A stretch of DNA of 64,000 nt from Lacticaseibacillus paracasei subsp. paracasei (lineage in GTDB: Bacteria; Bacillota; Bacilli; Lactobacillales; Lactobacillaceae): NCBI RefSeq assembly GCF_000829035.1, contig NZ_AP012541.1, positions 2,542,001-2,606,000 of the forward strand, written 5' to 3'. Shown here piece after piece: positions 8,886 to 15,182 of this stretch; the stretch's first letter is position 1; the number at the start of each line of letters is the position of its first letter. The notes beneath the pieces are model-generated. The model was not told the origin of the DNA. It saw only the letters and a list, made by a program, of their open reading frames with translations, and did no database searches. Position numbers and translations under genes: made by a program.

Positions 8886-8914
8886 AGAATACGCCACGCC
8901 CACCAGCTTGTCAC
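8886..8914 (-). promoter_or_regulatory. Sigma-A promoter of the pilus operon
   Basis: Minus strand GTGACA, 17-bp spacer, TATTCT. It lies about 45 bp upstream of the lipoprotein start and reads into the six-gene pilus operon. Confidence 0.65.
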
Positions 8915-8953
8915 GAACGTGCAATCCCTTGTGCAACAATGAATTAGCTGACT

Positions 8954-8962
8954 TGTGGATAA
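8954..8962 (-). other. DnaA-box-like 9-mer
   Basis: TTATCCACA on the minus strand is an exact match to the strong DnaA box. A single box in a gene gap may be chance; it pairs in interest with the two boxes at 12501-12520. Confidence 0.3.
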
Positions 8963-8999
8963 CTTTTTCACCTTTACCACCCTAAGTTTCAGTGATAAA

Positions 9000-9093
9000 C
9001 GTCGCCAAAAGGAGTCGAACCTCTCCTTGCTGAGAACCTCAGCGTCACCGGAAGCAACATGACTGACCTTGATTTGCGGTCAAGATCAGCGAC
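9000..9093 (-). ncRNA. tRNA-like element (b), class II cloverleaf-like
   Basis: On the minus strand a 94-nt sequence folds by hand into a cloverleaf. The acceptor is GTCGCTG / TGGCGAC (7 bp with two wobbles). The D-like stem is CTTGA / TCAAG, the long variable arm is GCTGAG-GTT-CTCAGC, and the T-arm is AGAGG-TTCGACT-CCTTT with a canonical T-loop. The anticodon arm is abnormal (GTCAT / GTGAC with a 10-nt loop) and the D-loop lacks GG. No CCA is encoded. The variable arm resembles Leu/Ser/Tyr tRNAs. It may be a decayed tRNA carried by the element or a tRNA mimic. The rest of the 8848-9348 gap holds the pilus promoter, a DnaA box, a terminator and element (c). Confidence 0.45.
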
Positions 9094-9146
9094 AACAACA
9101 GGGGAACTGAAATTGCCAAGACAGAACTAAGGCAAGCTCTGACAGA

Positions 9147-9175
9147 GAACAAAACTACCAGCATCACTGCTGGTA
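9147..9175 (-). terminator. Intrinsic terminator after tRNA-like element (c)
   Basis: Perfect 8-bp minus-strand hairpin TACCAGCA-GTGA-TGCTGGTA followed by GTTTTGTT. It ends the operon that runs from the ribbon-helix-helix gene, and starts directly where tRNA-like element (c) finishes. Confidence 0.7.
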
Positions 9176-9300
9176 TGCTGCCGAAGGGAATCGAACCCTT
9201 CCACGCACCATGGACAACACGTCACCGCCATAGTTAGGACGATAACAATCCTGAGGAGTGAGACTCTGCGCGATCGTTTTCCGCCGATCAATCTGGAGTC
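9176..9300 (-). ncRNA. tRNA-like element (c), partial
   Basis: Minus strand: a strong T-arm (GAAGGG-TTCGATT-CCCTTC, 9183-9201) is followed by GGCAGCA and then ACCA at the start of the terminator hairpin. Upstream are a D-arm-like hairpin (GATCG / CGATC) and an AGGAT-7 nt-GTCCT hairpin like an anticodon arm. A matching 5' acceptor strand is not evident. It is probably a decayed tRNA in the 3' untranslated region of the small-gene operon. Confidence 0.35.
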
Positions 9301-9348
9301 TGTTTCATTGCGCATGAAAAAATCCGCTCCACCAAGTTGTTTAGACGA

Positions 9349-9687
9349 TTACAATTTGGCTAAGTGCCATGCGACAATCCCCGATGCAAGAATACATGCT
9401 TGCTTAGCAGTCTCGTCACCTAGCGGTGCAAGCATCCGTTGACGCGTATCTCGTCGATCATCTCGCAGCAAGTAAATCAAGTCATGGTTTACATCTTCAA
9501 GCGAGACTTCCTCTTGATTCTTTTGCAGAGTAGCGAGCACTGCGGTGTAAGCCTGGTGTGCTGCATTCAGCCAATATGGATCACTAAAATTCCGCGTCTT
9601 ATCTGCGGAAAGTGAGCCAATCATCGCTTGAGCTAACGCGTCGAACTCAAAGGCACTATCTACTGTTGTTAAATTTTCATCCTGCAT
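9349..9687 (-). CDS. Hypothetical soluble protein of the ICE
   Basis: 112 residues from the ATG of MQDENL, which has an AAGGAGA site; the longer frame is not supported. It is acidic and helical, with motifs such as FEFDALAQAMIGSLSADKTR and DLIYLLRDDRRDTRQRML. Only 2 nt separate it from the upstream membrane protein gene. A segment resembling TraG/VirD4 accessory or relaxosome proteins could be argued, but I cannot assign a family. Confidence 0.6.
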   Translation of the reverse strand: MQDENLTTVDSAFEFDALAQAMIGSLSADKTRNFSDPYWLNAAHQAYTAVLATLQKNQEEVSLEDVNHDLIYLLRDDRRDTRQRMLAPLGDETAKQACILASGIVAWHLAKL

Positions 9688-9689
9688 CT

Positions 9690-9920
9690 TTACTGATTCT
9701 CCTTGTCTATCCTCTCTGCCTTGGTTGACGAGTCCAACAGGATCGTAATTGTCGCCAATACTACGGTTCCCACAAAGAGGATCCCAACGACCAGCATTCC
9801 CAGCAGCCATGACGTGTGCCCAAAAACAAACAATACAATATTCTCGAAAAACAGTGCATCATCAAGAATTACACCAAACACAGTCCATCTTGTCATTCGC
9901 TGAATCATTGCTTCACGCAT
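9690..9920 (-). CDS. Small membrane protein with two TM helices
   Basis: 76 residues, ATG with a GGAGGCG site that lies inside the end of the preceding ribbon-helix-helix gene (8-nt overlap). Two hydrophobic stretches (about 13-33 and 38-62) are followed by a charged tail (DSSTKAERIDKENQ). The tight three-gene cluster (RHH, membrane protein, soluble protein) suggests joint function. No family recognised. Confidence 0.65.
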   Translation of the reverse strand: MREAMIQRMTRWTVFGVILDDALFFENIVLFVFGHTSWLLGMLVVGILFVGTVVLATITILLDSSTKAERIDKENQ

Positions 9921-10107
9921 GTTTTCGCCTCCGGCCAGCTACATGAGTTACAAAACCACGCTGGATCAACATCGCTTCACACTCGATCAAGCGGCGCACC
10001 ATTTCTGATGAACTCTCACCGGTCGAATGACAAATCATTTGGATCTCGTTGGCAGTCGTTGGCGTTAGCGTAAACTGACGCCGAAATTTGTCCTTACTAA
10101 CGACCAT
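9913..10107 (-). CDS. Ribbon-helix-helix (CopG/Arc-type) DNA-binding protein
   Basis: 64 residues with a basic N-terminal beta strand (KFRRQFTLTPTTANEIQ), a helix, and the SSSEMVRRLIECE second helix, the layout of ribbon-helix-helix repressors and relaxosome accessory proteins. Start ATG has a GGAGGG site. Two identical palindromes lie just upstream (10156-10203), suggesting autoregulation. In ICEs such proteins act as repressors or as oriT-binding auxiliary factors; both fit. Confidence 0.7.
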   Translation of the reverse strand: MVVSKDKFRRQFTLTPTTANEIQMICHSTGESSSEMVRRLIECEAMLIQRGFVTHVAGRRRKHA

Positions 10108-10155
10108 TATGTCCCTCCATCAGCTAATCATGCAATCGCTTCACGACATCCAATC

Positions 10156-10203
10156 AAGGTGACGTCACTCAGCCTTGTTATTCACCATTGGTGACGTCAC
10201 CTT
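10156..10203. promoter_or_regulatory. Twin GTGACGTCAC palindromes (putative operators)
   Basis: AAGGTGACGTCAC at 10156-10168 and its exact reverse complement GTGACGTCACCTT at 10191-10203. Each arm itself contains the perfect palindrome GTGACGTCAC. They sit 50-100 bp upstream of the ribbon-helix-helix gene, and the palindromes are centred 32 bp apart (about three helical turns), suggesting cooperative binding of a dimeric regulator. Confidence 0.6.
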
Positions 10204-10206
10204 ACT

Positions 10207-10680
10207 CCAATATGTGGTAGCAAGGAATCGAACCCTGCTCTCCCAATCTTCTCGGCGGTCCTACGACCACACCATTATTTTCCAACGCACACGTCCTGTT
10301 CACCTCTATCACAGGAAGGTAGACGGCATCAGGTTAGCCGACGACCTGGGGCAGTTCCATCACGTCTTGCACCAACACGCTTCAACGTGTTAGCCAACTA
10401 AGGCAATAGTTCCCCGAGCAATGTGCCATACTGCTTCCCGTTTGGGCTTCTAGCACTGCCTATGCGTTGGTTTATTCCTTTGGCAGCAACCGCAACGGTA
10501 TGGCGCGTGGCGGGCTAGGTTCTTGTGCTATTCAGATTTCAAAGAACATGGCTGTACACGACGATTTGTCGTGCACTCACGACTACCACCAACTCCGTAA
10601 AGTTGGTGGCACCCGTGACGTGTGTTAATACTCAGGTTTGATACGGTATCACCTTGCGAACTTCAGCCTATGTTGGCCGA
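10207..10680 (-). ncRNA. Structured non-coding region ending in tRNA-like element (d)
   Basis: A 475-bp gap with no gene but at least six clean hairpins: 10586-10609 (CCACCAACT / AGTTGGTGG), 10557-10573 (CACGAC / GTCGTG), 10519-10547 (GTTCTT / AAGAAC), 10374-10391 (AACACG / CGTGTT), 10330-10348 (CAGGT / ACCTG) and 10295-10315 (CCTGT / ACAGG). The minus-strand 3' part (10214-10270) has an acceptor-like pair GTGGTCG / CTACCAC around a T-arm CAGGG-TTCGATT-CCTTG. This looks like a large structured RNA with a tRNA-like end; orientation is taken from the T-arm and neighbouring genes. It might also contain an origin of transfer. It does not show a tmRNA tag or 5' domain. Confidence 0.45.
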
Positions 10681-10682
10681 AA

Positions 10683-10850
10683 TCAACGACTACGATTAGC
10701 CGAAAACATCTTAGCCACCGCTTTGCGCATAGCGAGGTAATCGGCGTCATCATCCGGCGCCTTGACTATTGAGCCGTAACGAGCCTCTAACACCCAAAGC
10801 TTTGCTTCCCACTCTGGAATTTTTCGATGGGGATTAAGGTTAACTGACAT
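10683..10850 (-). CDS. Small hypothetical protein
   Basis: 55 residues from the ATG of MSVNLNPHRKIPEWEAKLWV, 10 nt after the stop of the preceding gene; the longer frame overlaps that gene and is rejected. The protein is charged and probably helical, ending in a basic KMFSANRSR tail. No family recognised. It is the last gene before the structured non-coding region. Confidence 0.55.
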   Translation of the reverse strand: MSVNLNPHRKIPEWEAKLWVLEARYGSIVKAPDDDADYLAMRKAVAKMFSANRSR

Positions 10851-10860
10851 CTTCAGCACC

Positions 10861-11163
10861 TCACTTAGGGACAAATGCAATACGATCAAGGCGATCATCT
10901 GACTTGCGTCGTCTTGCAATGATCCGCCGATTTCCATCAAGAACGATCCTTGCTTTGCGATATATTTCACTCAGTGACAGGATCACCACTTTGTTTGCTT
11001 CAGGGAATGCCTGTAACGTGAAATAACCGTTATCGTTGTTGATCCACTCTCGACCTAGACTATCTTCAACAAATATTCCTTGCTGCATCATGTCCGTCAT
11101 CGAGAATCGGGATACTCGACGCTCATGAAATTTTCGCCGATCAAAACGCCGGCTGTCACTCAT
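10861..11163 (-). CDS. Hypothetical basic protein of the ICE regulatory region
   Basis: 100 residues from the ATG of MSDSRR with a GAGGAGGTAG site. The N-terminus is very Arg-rich (DSRRFDRRKFHERRVSRF), the middle has alternating hydrophobic strands (GYFTLQAFPEANKVVILSLSE), and the end is basic again. It could bind nucleic acid. It follows the split sigma-like pair by about 120 bp and may have its own promoter in that gap. No family recognised. Confidence 0.6.
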   Translation of the reverse strand: MSDSRRFDRRKFHERRVSRFSMTDMMQQGIFVEDSLGREWINNDNGYFTLQAFPEANKVVILSLSEIYRKARIVLDGNRRIIARRRKSDDRLDRIAFVPK

Positions 11164-11286
11164 CGCTACCTCCTCTCTACACAATATCTACTCGCCCGGC
11201 ACCGGACCAGCTGGCGTTTAATACGGGGGAAGAGTTCACGCCACTATCGTAGATATATATGTATTGGCAGTTTGCATATTTAACGG

Positions 11287-11511
11287 CTAATGACCTCCAC
11301 CGTTTAAATAAAGGTCCAAATCAAACGCTTGAATCATTATGAAAACCAATAAGTACAAGCTTTGGGATTCGTCTTCATCAATATGAGCTCGCCCATACCG
11401 GGCATTGTACTCAATCAACGGCTTAAAATCCTTCATCAGCTTTTTCATTGCTATTGGATCACCTGACTGAGCCTTCCGAATGGTAGGAACAAGATTACGT
11501 GCTTGCTTCAT
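11287..11511 (-). CDS. HTH_16-type protein, sigma region 2-like (Tn916 Orf8-like)
   Basis: 74 residues. The fold pattern (IRKAQSGDPIAMKKLMKDFK, then YNARYGRAHIDEDESQSLYL) resembles the short conjugative-transposon helix-turn-helix proteins related to sigma-70 region 2. Its ATG overlaps the stop of the preceding gene (TAATG), so the two are translationally coupled. Known parallels: Tn916 orf7/orf8 and the Bacillus SigO-RsoA pair, where regions 4 and 2 sit on separate polypeptides. Inference: it works with its neighbour to recruit RNA polymerase to ICE promoters. Confidence 0.7.
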   Translation of the reverse strand: MKQARNLVPTIRKAQSGDPIAMKKLMKDFKPLIEYNARYGRAHIDEDESQSLYLLVFIMIQAFDLDLYLNGGGH

Positions 11512-11936
11512 TAGTTACCCCCATTAGCATCGTCTTGATAAACTTTCAGCAGTTTTTGATATAACCGGTGCCGCAGTTTACTAATTGCCGACCGACTACG
11601 GCCTAATAAGCTTCCAATTTCGGCATCCGTCATGGTCTCAACAGTCTTACAATAAATAACGAATTTTTCCTCGTCATTTAATCGTGCGATAGCATCTGAT
11701 AACCGATCGTTCACAATATAATCTTCGAGATGCGGAATCTGATTGATTGGAATCGTCTCAAGCAGCCGTGCTGGTTGACGAAGTTGTAATCGATCCATCA
11801 ATTGGAGTTCCATCGGGTAAATCGGTATCGCTTTGGCTTGCATATTTCGCTTACGGTAGGAATCGATTCGAGCGTGGCGCACACCGCTCGTAATAAACTG
11901 AACGAATATCCTTGAAACCTCTAGTTCGGTTCTCAT
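11511..11936 (-). CDS. Sigma-70 region 4-like regulator (Tn916 Orf7-like)
   Basis: 141 residues, ATG with an AGGAGG site. The C-terminal third is a clear region-4 helix-turn-helix (TDAEIGSLLGRSRSAISKLR) preceded by NDEEKFVIYCKTVETM. The N-terminal half lacks the full region 2 of an ordinary sigma factor. With the coupled downstream gene it forms a split sigma factor in the order region 4 then region 2. It is divergent from the xis-int pair and probably controls the leftward transfer genes. Confidence 0.75.
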   Translation of the reverse strand: MRTELEVSRIFVQFITSGVRHARIDSYRKRNMQAKAIPIYPMELQLMDRLQLRQPARLLETIPINQIPHLEDYIVNDRLSDAIARLNDEEKFVIYCKTVETMTDAEIGSLLGRSRSAISKLRHRLYQKLLKVYQDDANGGN

Positions 11937-11975
11937 ATCTTGCCTCCTGTAATTGTGCTTTCCCCCTTCACCAAT

Positions 11976-12134
11976 TACAGTCGAAAAAAAACATGAATAT
12001 GGGACATCGAATTCAAAAATATTTATTATTTGCTACCTCATACCGAATAACACGGTCTCATCAGCCACGAAAAAAAAGCCCTACTGAAAAAAATCAGCAG
12101 GGCTGTCCCATTTTCACCAAAAATTTCGACTGTA
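11976..12134. promoter_or_regulatory. 11-bp inverted repeats flanking the sigma-like/xis divergent region
   Basis: TACAGTCGAAA at 11976-11986 and TTTCGACTGTA at 12124-12134, each bordered by an A/T run on its inner side. They bracket the control region between the divergent sigma-like and xis genes and could be operators or excisionase/integrase arm sites. Confidence 0.45.
12069..12104 (-). terminator. Strong minus-strand intrinsic terminator upstream of xis
   Basis: Arms TCAGCAGGGCT (12094-12104) and AGCCCTACTGA (12077-12087) with one mismatch, followed on the minus strand by a run of T. No minus-strand gene ends here, so it either stops antisense transcription coming through int and xis or ends a small RNA. 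Confidence 0.65.
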
Positions 12135-12190
12135 CCTATGAGAGGGTCTACAAGCGCAGAAATAGACCGTATACCAGGAGGTACTAATTC

Positions 12191-12496
12191 ATGGAAGTAT
12201 CAAATCAAAACATACTATCAGTGGTATTAGCGGATGAGCAGCTCACTAAGCTTCGCGAAGAAATCTACCAAATGATTCTAATGGAGACCAAGCGGGTGCG
12301 CGCTGACATGCTGGTAAATGTTCGCTACCTTTCAAAAAAAGAAGCTTGCGAATATTTAGGGATTGCATTCAACACGCTAACTATTTGGATCGAGCTCGGA
12401 CTACCGCAGATTGTCATAGGTGGAACTATCCGTCTAGATCGAGTCGAAATTGACAAGTGGATGCACAAGATGTCAGAGCATCTCAACAAATCCTAA
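12191..12496 (+). CDS. xis: Excisionase-like HTH protein
   Basis: 101 residues, ATG with an AGGAGGTAC site. The C-terminal half is a MerR-like/HTH_17 winged helix (YLSKKEACEYLGIAFNTLTI ... IRLDRVEIDKWM), the fold of excisionases that bend DNA at attachment sites. The N-terminal half is helical and charged. It lies 128 bp upstream of the integrase on the same strand. It is longer than Tn916 Xis (67 residues), so it could also act as a regulator. Confidence 0.75.
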   Translation: MEVSNQNILSVVLADEQLTKLREEIYQMILMETKRVRADMLVNVRYLSKKEACEYLGIAFNTLTIWIELGLPQIVIGGTIRLDRVEIDKWMHKMSEHLNKS

Positions 12497-12500
12497 GAAC

Positions 12501-12520
12501 TTATGCACAACTTATCCACA
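12501..12520 (+). other. Two adjacent DnaA-box-like 9-mers
   Basis: TTATGCACA (12501-12509, one mismatch to consensus) and TTATCCACA (12512-12520, exact) stand 2 bp apart between xis and int. They may bind host DnaA during replication of the excised circle or regulate int. Confidence 0.4.
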
Positions 12521-12557
12521 GGCAAAAATCGACAACTATGCAACTTCAATCGGTAGA

Positions 12558-12566
12558 TGGTATGAT
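12558..12566 (+). promoter_or_regulatory. Possible extended -10 promoter of int
   Basis: TGG-TATGAT, an extended -10 element, lies about 60 bp upstream of the int start; no good -35 is seen. int may be transcribed separately from xis. Confidence 0.35.
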
Positions 12567-12624
12567 GACCTCGTAGTTTTCTTACGTTCTACCGTCGTAC
12601 AACTGACTGTAGGAGGTAAATGAT

Positions 12625-13893
12625 ATGACTATTCACGAAACAAAGGCTGGTAACTACCGCGTTGAAGTGTTTTTCCCAAAAAACGTACGCGAAATTCTCG
12701 CGAACGGAGAATCACGCTTTCGCAAGACCGTTCCAACCAAGGCAGAGGCGCAACGCCTAGAAAGGGAGATACAAACAAAAATTGAAACCGTGACACAAAC
12801 CGGAACTGATCGCGTTATGTCACTCAAAGGAGAGATCTCATTCAAGGATTTTTATGAAACACTTTGGCTTCCACTCTATGAAGCTGGTGGTAGCGGGCGT
12901 ATTCGAACAATTCCAACTAAAGCAACAGTTGACCAAACCAAGAACATTTTCCGGCTTCACTTGCTCCCTCTATTCGGAAAGTACTCACTGACCTATCTCA
13001 ATGAGCATAACCAGATTGTCATGGAAGAATTGGCAATCTTAGGAGAGCAATACGCTAATATCAGAACCATCAAAAGTTACGTCGGTCAACTTTTTGATGT
13101 AGCTGAAGCAGCAGACTTCATCGAAGTTAACCGGATTGCTAAAATTTTGCGTTTTGTCAATTCACCAAAGAAAAAGCGGCTTCATGATAAGCGTGTTGCT
13201 GAAGGTGAAGCTCTGACTGCCGATGAATTGATTGCTTGGATTGATGCTGCAAGAACCGACCTCGAATCTGGAAAACTTTCAGAAGAAGAATATCTACTTT
13301 TCGTGCTAACATTGAATCTTGGCGATCGTAAAAGCGAATCTTATGGGTTGCGTTGGCGCTATGTTGACCTAGAGAATGGATATATCTATGTCATGAATGC
13401 CCTCAACAAGCATAAGGAACTTGGTCCCACAAAAGGACACAAGCAAACCAAAATTCAGTTGCCGGATTTCATCATCGCATTACTAAAAAAATGGAAGGAG
13501 CATCAAGCTGATCAATTAGCCTCAGTAGGCATCACGAAGTTAGACGGCGAACAGTTTGTCTTCACCTATACAGACAACCGAGGGCACATGAATCAGCCGC
13601 TACATGCCGATTTTTTGAATTACCGTCTAAACTCCATAGGGAAGCGACATCCATCGCTAAAACATGCCTATCCCCATAAATTGCGCCACACATATTCAAC
13701 TTTGGCATTAGAAGGAGGTGCTACTATGGAAGCAATTTCTGCGGCTCTAACGCATTCCGACGTGGCGACGACTCGCATCTACGTTAACACGCCGGATATC
13801 GTCAACCTCACGACCAACAACATGTTTGCTAAACGAATTGCGGAAGCGCGTGCCAAGGCAGAAGCCAAAGAAAAGACATCACATTTGTCATGA
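12625..13893 (+). CDS. int: Tyrosine site-specific recombinase (ICE integrase)
   Basis: 422 residues, ATG with a TAGGAGG site. The N-terminal ~65 residues form an arm-binding domain of the AP2-like type, residues ~70-175 form a SAM-like core-binding domain, then comes the catalytic domain. Catalytic residues are visible: Arg235 (LGDRKSES), His351 and Arg354 (HKLRHTYS), His377 and nucleophile Tyr386 (TTRIYVN). Length is usual for Tn916/phage-type integrases. It reads towards rpsI, the presumed attachment gene, and ends 193 bp before it. Confidence 0.93.
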   Translation: MTIHETKAGNYRVEVFFPKNVREILANGESRFRKTVPTKAEAQRLEREIQTKIETVTQTGTDRVMSLKGEISFKDFYETLWLPLYEAGGSGRIRTIPTKATVDQTKNIFRLHLLPLFGKYSLTYLNEHNQIVMEELAILGEQYANIRTIKSYVGQLFDVAEAADFIEVNRIAKILRFVNSPKKKRLHDKRVAEGEALTADELIAWIDAARTDLESGKLSEEEYLLFVLTLNLGDRKSESYGLRWRYVDLENGYIYVMNALNKHKELGPTKGHKQTKIQLPDFIIALLKKWKEHQADQLASVGITKLDGEQFVFTYTDNRGHMNQPLHADFLNYRLNSIGKRHPSLKHAYPHKLRHTYSTLALEGGATMEAISAALTHSDVATTRIYVNTPDIVNLTTNNMFAKRIAEARAKAEAKEKTSHLS

Positions 13894-13922
13894 ACACGCC
13901 CAACGCAACGTAAAAACTCACC

Positions 13923-13981
13923 GACCAATTTGATTAACAATTACGAGCAAAAAAAAATCGGCCCAAAATCGGACCAATTTG
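13923..13981 (+). repeat. GACCAATTTG direct repeats near the element end
   Basis: GACCAATTTG occurs at 13923-13932 and 13972-13981 (49 bp apart) with an AAATCGG pair between them. Short direct repeats beside int close to the att site are typical of integrase arm-binding sites. Confidence 0.4.
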
Positions 13982-14029
13982 TAGGAGAAAAAAAGTGATT
14001 GAGCGGAAATCCACCCAACCACTTTTGTA

Positions 14030-14066
14030 AAAGAAATTCGCAGAAACGCCGTTGCACCGGCATTTC
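14030..14066 (-). terminator. Likely terminator after rpsI
   Basis: Minus-strand hairpin GAAATGCCG / CGGCGTTTC (14058-14066, 14043-14051) followed by an AT-rich stretch with TTTCTTTT. It is about 20 bp beyond the rpsI stop, and the sequence now belongs to the inserted element. Confidence 0.5.
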
Positions 14067-14086
14067 CTGGGCGATAATCAAATGGA

Positions 14087-14479
14087 TTAACGCTTTGAGA
14101 ATTGACTAGCCTTACGAGCCTTTTTGAGACCGTACTTCTTCCGTTCCTTCATACGAGGGTCACGGGTAAGCATGCCGGCCTTCTTCAATGGGCCGCGGAA
14201 GTCTGGATCGACGGTCAACAGGGCACGGGCAATGCCGTGACGAGTGGCGCCGGCCTGACCAGAAAAACCGCCGCCATTGACGTTAACGAGCACGTCATAG
14301 CTGCCAGTTGTTTCGGTGATACCGAACGGCTGGGATAAATCAGTGATCAGGTTTTCATATGGAAGGTAGTCGCGAACGTCTTTACCGTTCATCGTGATCT
14401 TGCCGGTGCCGGGAACCAAACGGACCCGCGCAACGGAGTTCTTGCGACGACCTGTACCTGCGTATTGTACTTGTGCCAC
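14087..14479 (-). CDS. rpsI: 30S ribosomal protein S9; ICE attachment gene
   Basis: 130 residues, full length. It has the S9 core ([34 protein letters not shown]) and the conserved C-terminal SKR that reaches the P-site. It follows rplM by 13 bp in the usual rplM-rpsI pair. The last codons lie at the border with the ICE, so the 3' end may be supplied by the element while keeping the S9 tail intact, as is normal for this integration site. Confidence 0.97.
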   Translation of the reverse strand: MAQVQYAGTGRRKNSVARVRLVPGTGKITMNGKDVRDYLPYENLITDLSQPFGITETTGSYDVLVNVNGGGFSGQAGATRHGIARALLTVDPDFRGPLKKAGMLTRDPRMKERKKYGLKKARKASQFSKR

Positions 14480-14492
14480 AGTAATTGCCTCC

Positions 14493-14939
14493 TTAGATTA
14501 AGTTTGAAATGTCGAGTACTTCTGGCTTCTGTGCCAAATGCGGGTGTTCCTCCCCAGCATAGACATGAAGCTTCAAGAATTGCTGATGGCCAAGTGTATT
14601 CTTGGTCGGGAGCATCTTCTTAACAGAGTATTCAACGAGACGAGCTGGGTTATCCCGCAAGAGATCCCCAGCGATTTCATGTTTCAAACCACCTGGATGC
14701 TGGCTGTGGTGATAGTAAATCTTGTCTGAGGCTTTTTTGCCAGTCAACTTCAGTTTGGAAGCATTGATAATGATGACATTGTCACCAGTATCAACGTTTG
14801 GGGTGAATTGCGGCTTATTCTTGCCACGCAAGATCGAAGCAACGACAGATGAGAGACGGCCCAGCGGAATATCCGTTGCGTCGACCACATACCACTTACG
14901 TTCGATTTCACCTGGCTTAGCCAAAAATGTTGTACGCAC
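14493..14939 (-). CDS. rplM: 50S ribosomal protein L13
   Basis: 148 residues from a GTG start ([11 protein letters not shown]) with a GGAGG site. It shows the L13 motifs [25 protein letters not shown] and [11 protein letters not shown]. First gene of the rplM-rpsI operon, with a promoter at 15023-15051 and a short leader that may carry autoregulation by L13. Confidence 0.97.
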   Translation of the reverse strand: MRTTFLAKPGEIERKWYVVDATDIPLGRLSSVVASILRGKNKPQFTPNVDTGDNVIIINASKLKLTGKKASDKIYYHHSQHPGGLKHEIAGDLLRDNPARLVEYSVKKMLPTKNTLGHQQFLKLHVYAGEEHPHLAQKPEVLDISNLI

Positions 14940-15051
14940 GATTTGTTTCCTCCATAATTCTGTGCTTGTTTGAACACGTTAAGTTTCCGGGGCTTATCGT
15001 GGGGCAAACAATACCAGCTACTAGAATACCAACGATTGGCGTCTAAGTCAA
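14940..15051 (-). promoter_or_regulatory. rplM promoter and leader (possible L13 leader)
   Basis: Minus strand TTGACT (15046-15051), 17-bp spacer, TATTCT (15023-15028): a good sigma-A promoter. The resulting leader is about 75 nt. Firmicute rplM operons usually carry an L13-binding leader RNA of similar length. I did not fold it in detail, so the leader assignment is inferred from position. Nothing else is seen between 15052 and 15182. Confidence 0.65.
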
Positions 15052-15182
15052 TGTAAAAATCGAAAAACGATCACCGCGAAACTGTCGACTGCTCAGTAAA
15101 CCAGTAGTGCCGAACCGCCTTATCTAGAGCAGCTTTCTCATGCTATGTTTTTGAAAGGACGCACCATCATCCAGCATACTTA

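Larger units (their letters stand above)
1..14100. mobile_element. Integrative and conjugative element, right end, at rpsI
   Basis: Seen: a tyrosine integrase and an HTH excisionase-like gene on the plus strand end about 190 bp from the 3' end of rpsI. Leftwards lie regulatory, pilus and type IV secretion-like genes on the minus strand. Known: integrases of Gram-positive ICEs often use the 3' ends of housekeeping genes, and rpsI is a described ICE target in streptococci. Inferred: the att core lies in the last codons of rpsI and the other end lies left of the window. A decayed or only mobilisable element cannot be excluded because relaxase, coupling protein and VirB4 would be outside the window. 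Confidence 0.8.

Noticed and set aside
10207..10680. tmRNA gene
   Set aside because: The T-arm and acceptor-like pair fit, but there is no 5' tRNA half with its conserved TTCGAC block and no tag reading frame ending in Ala codons.
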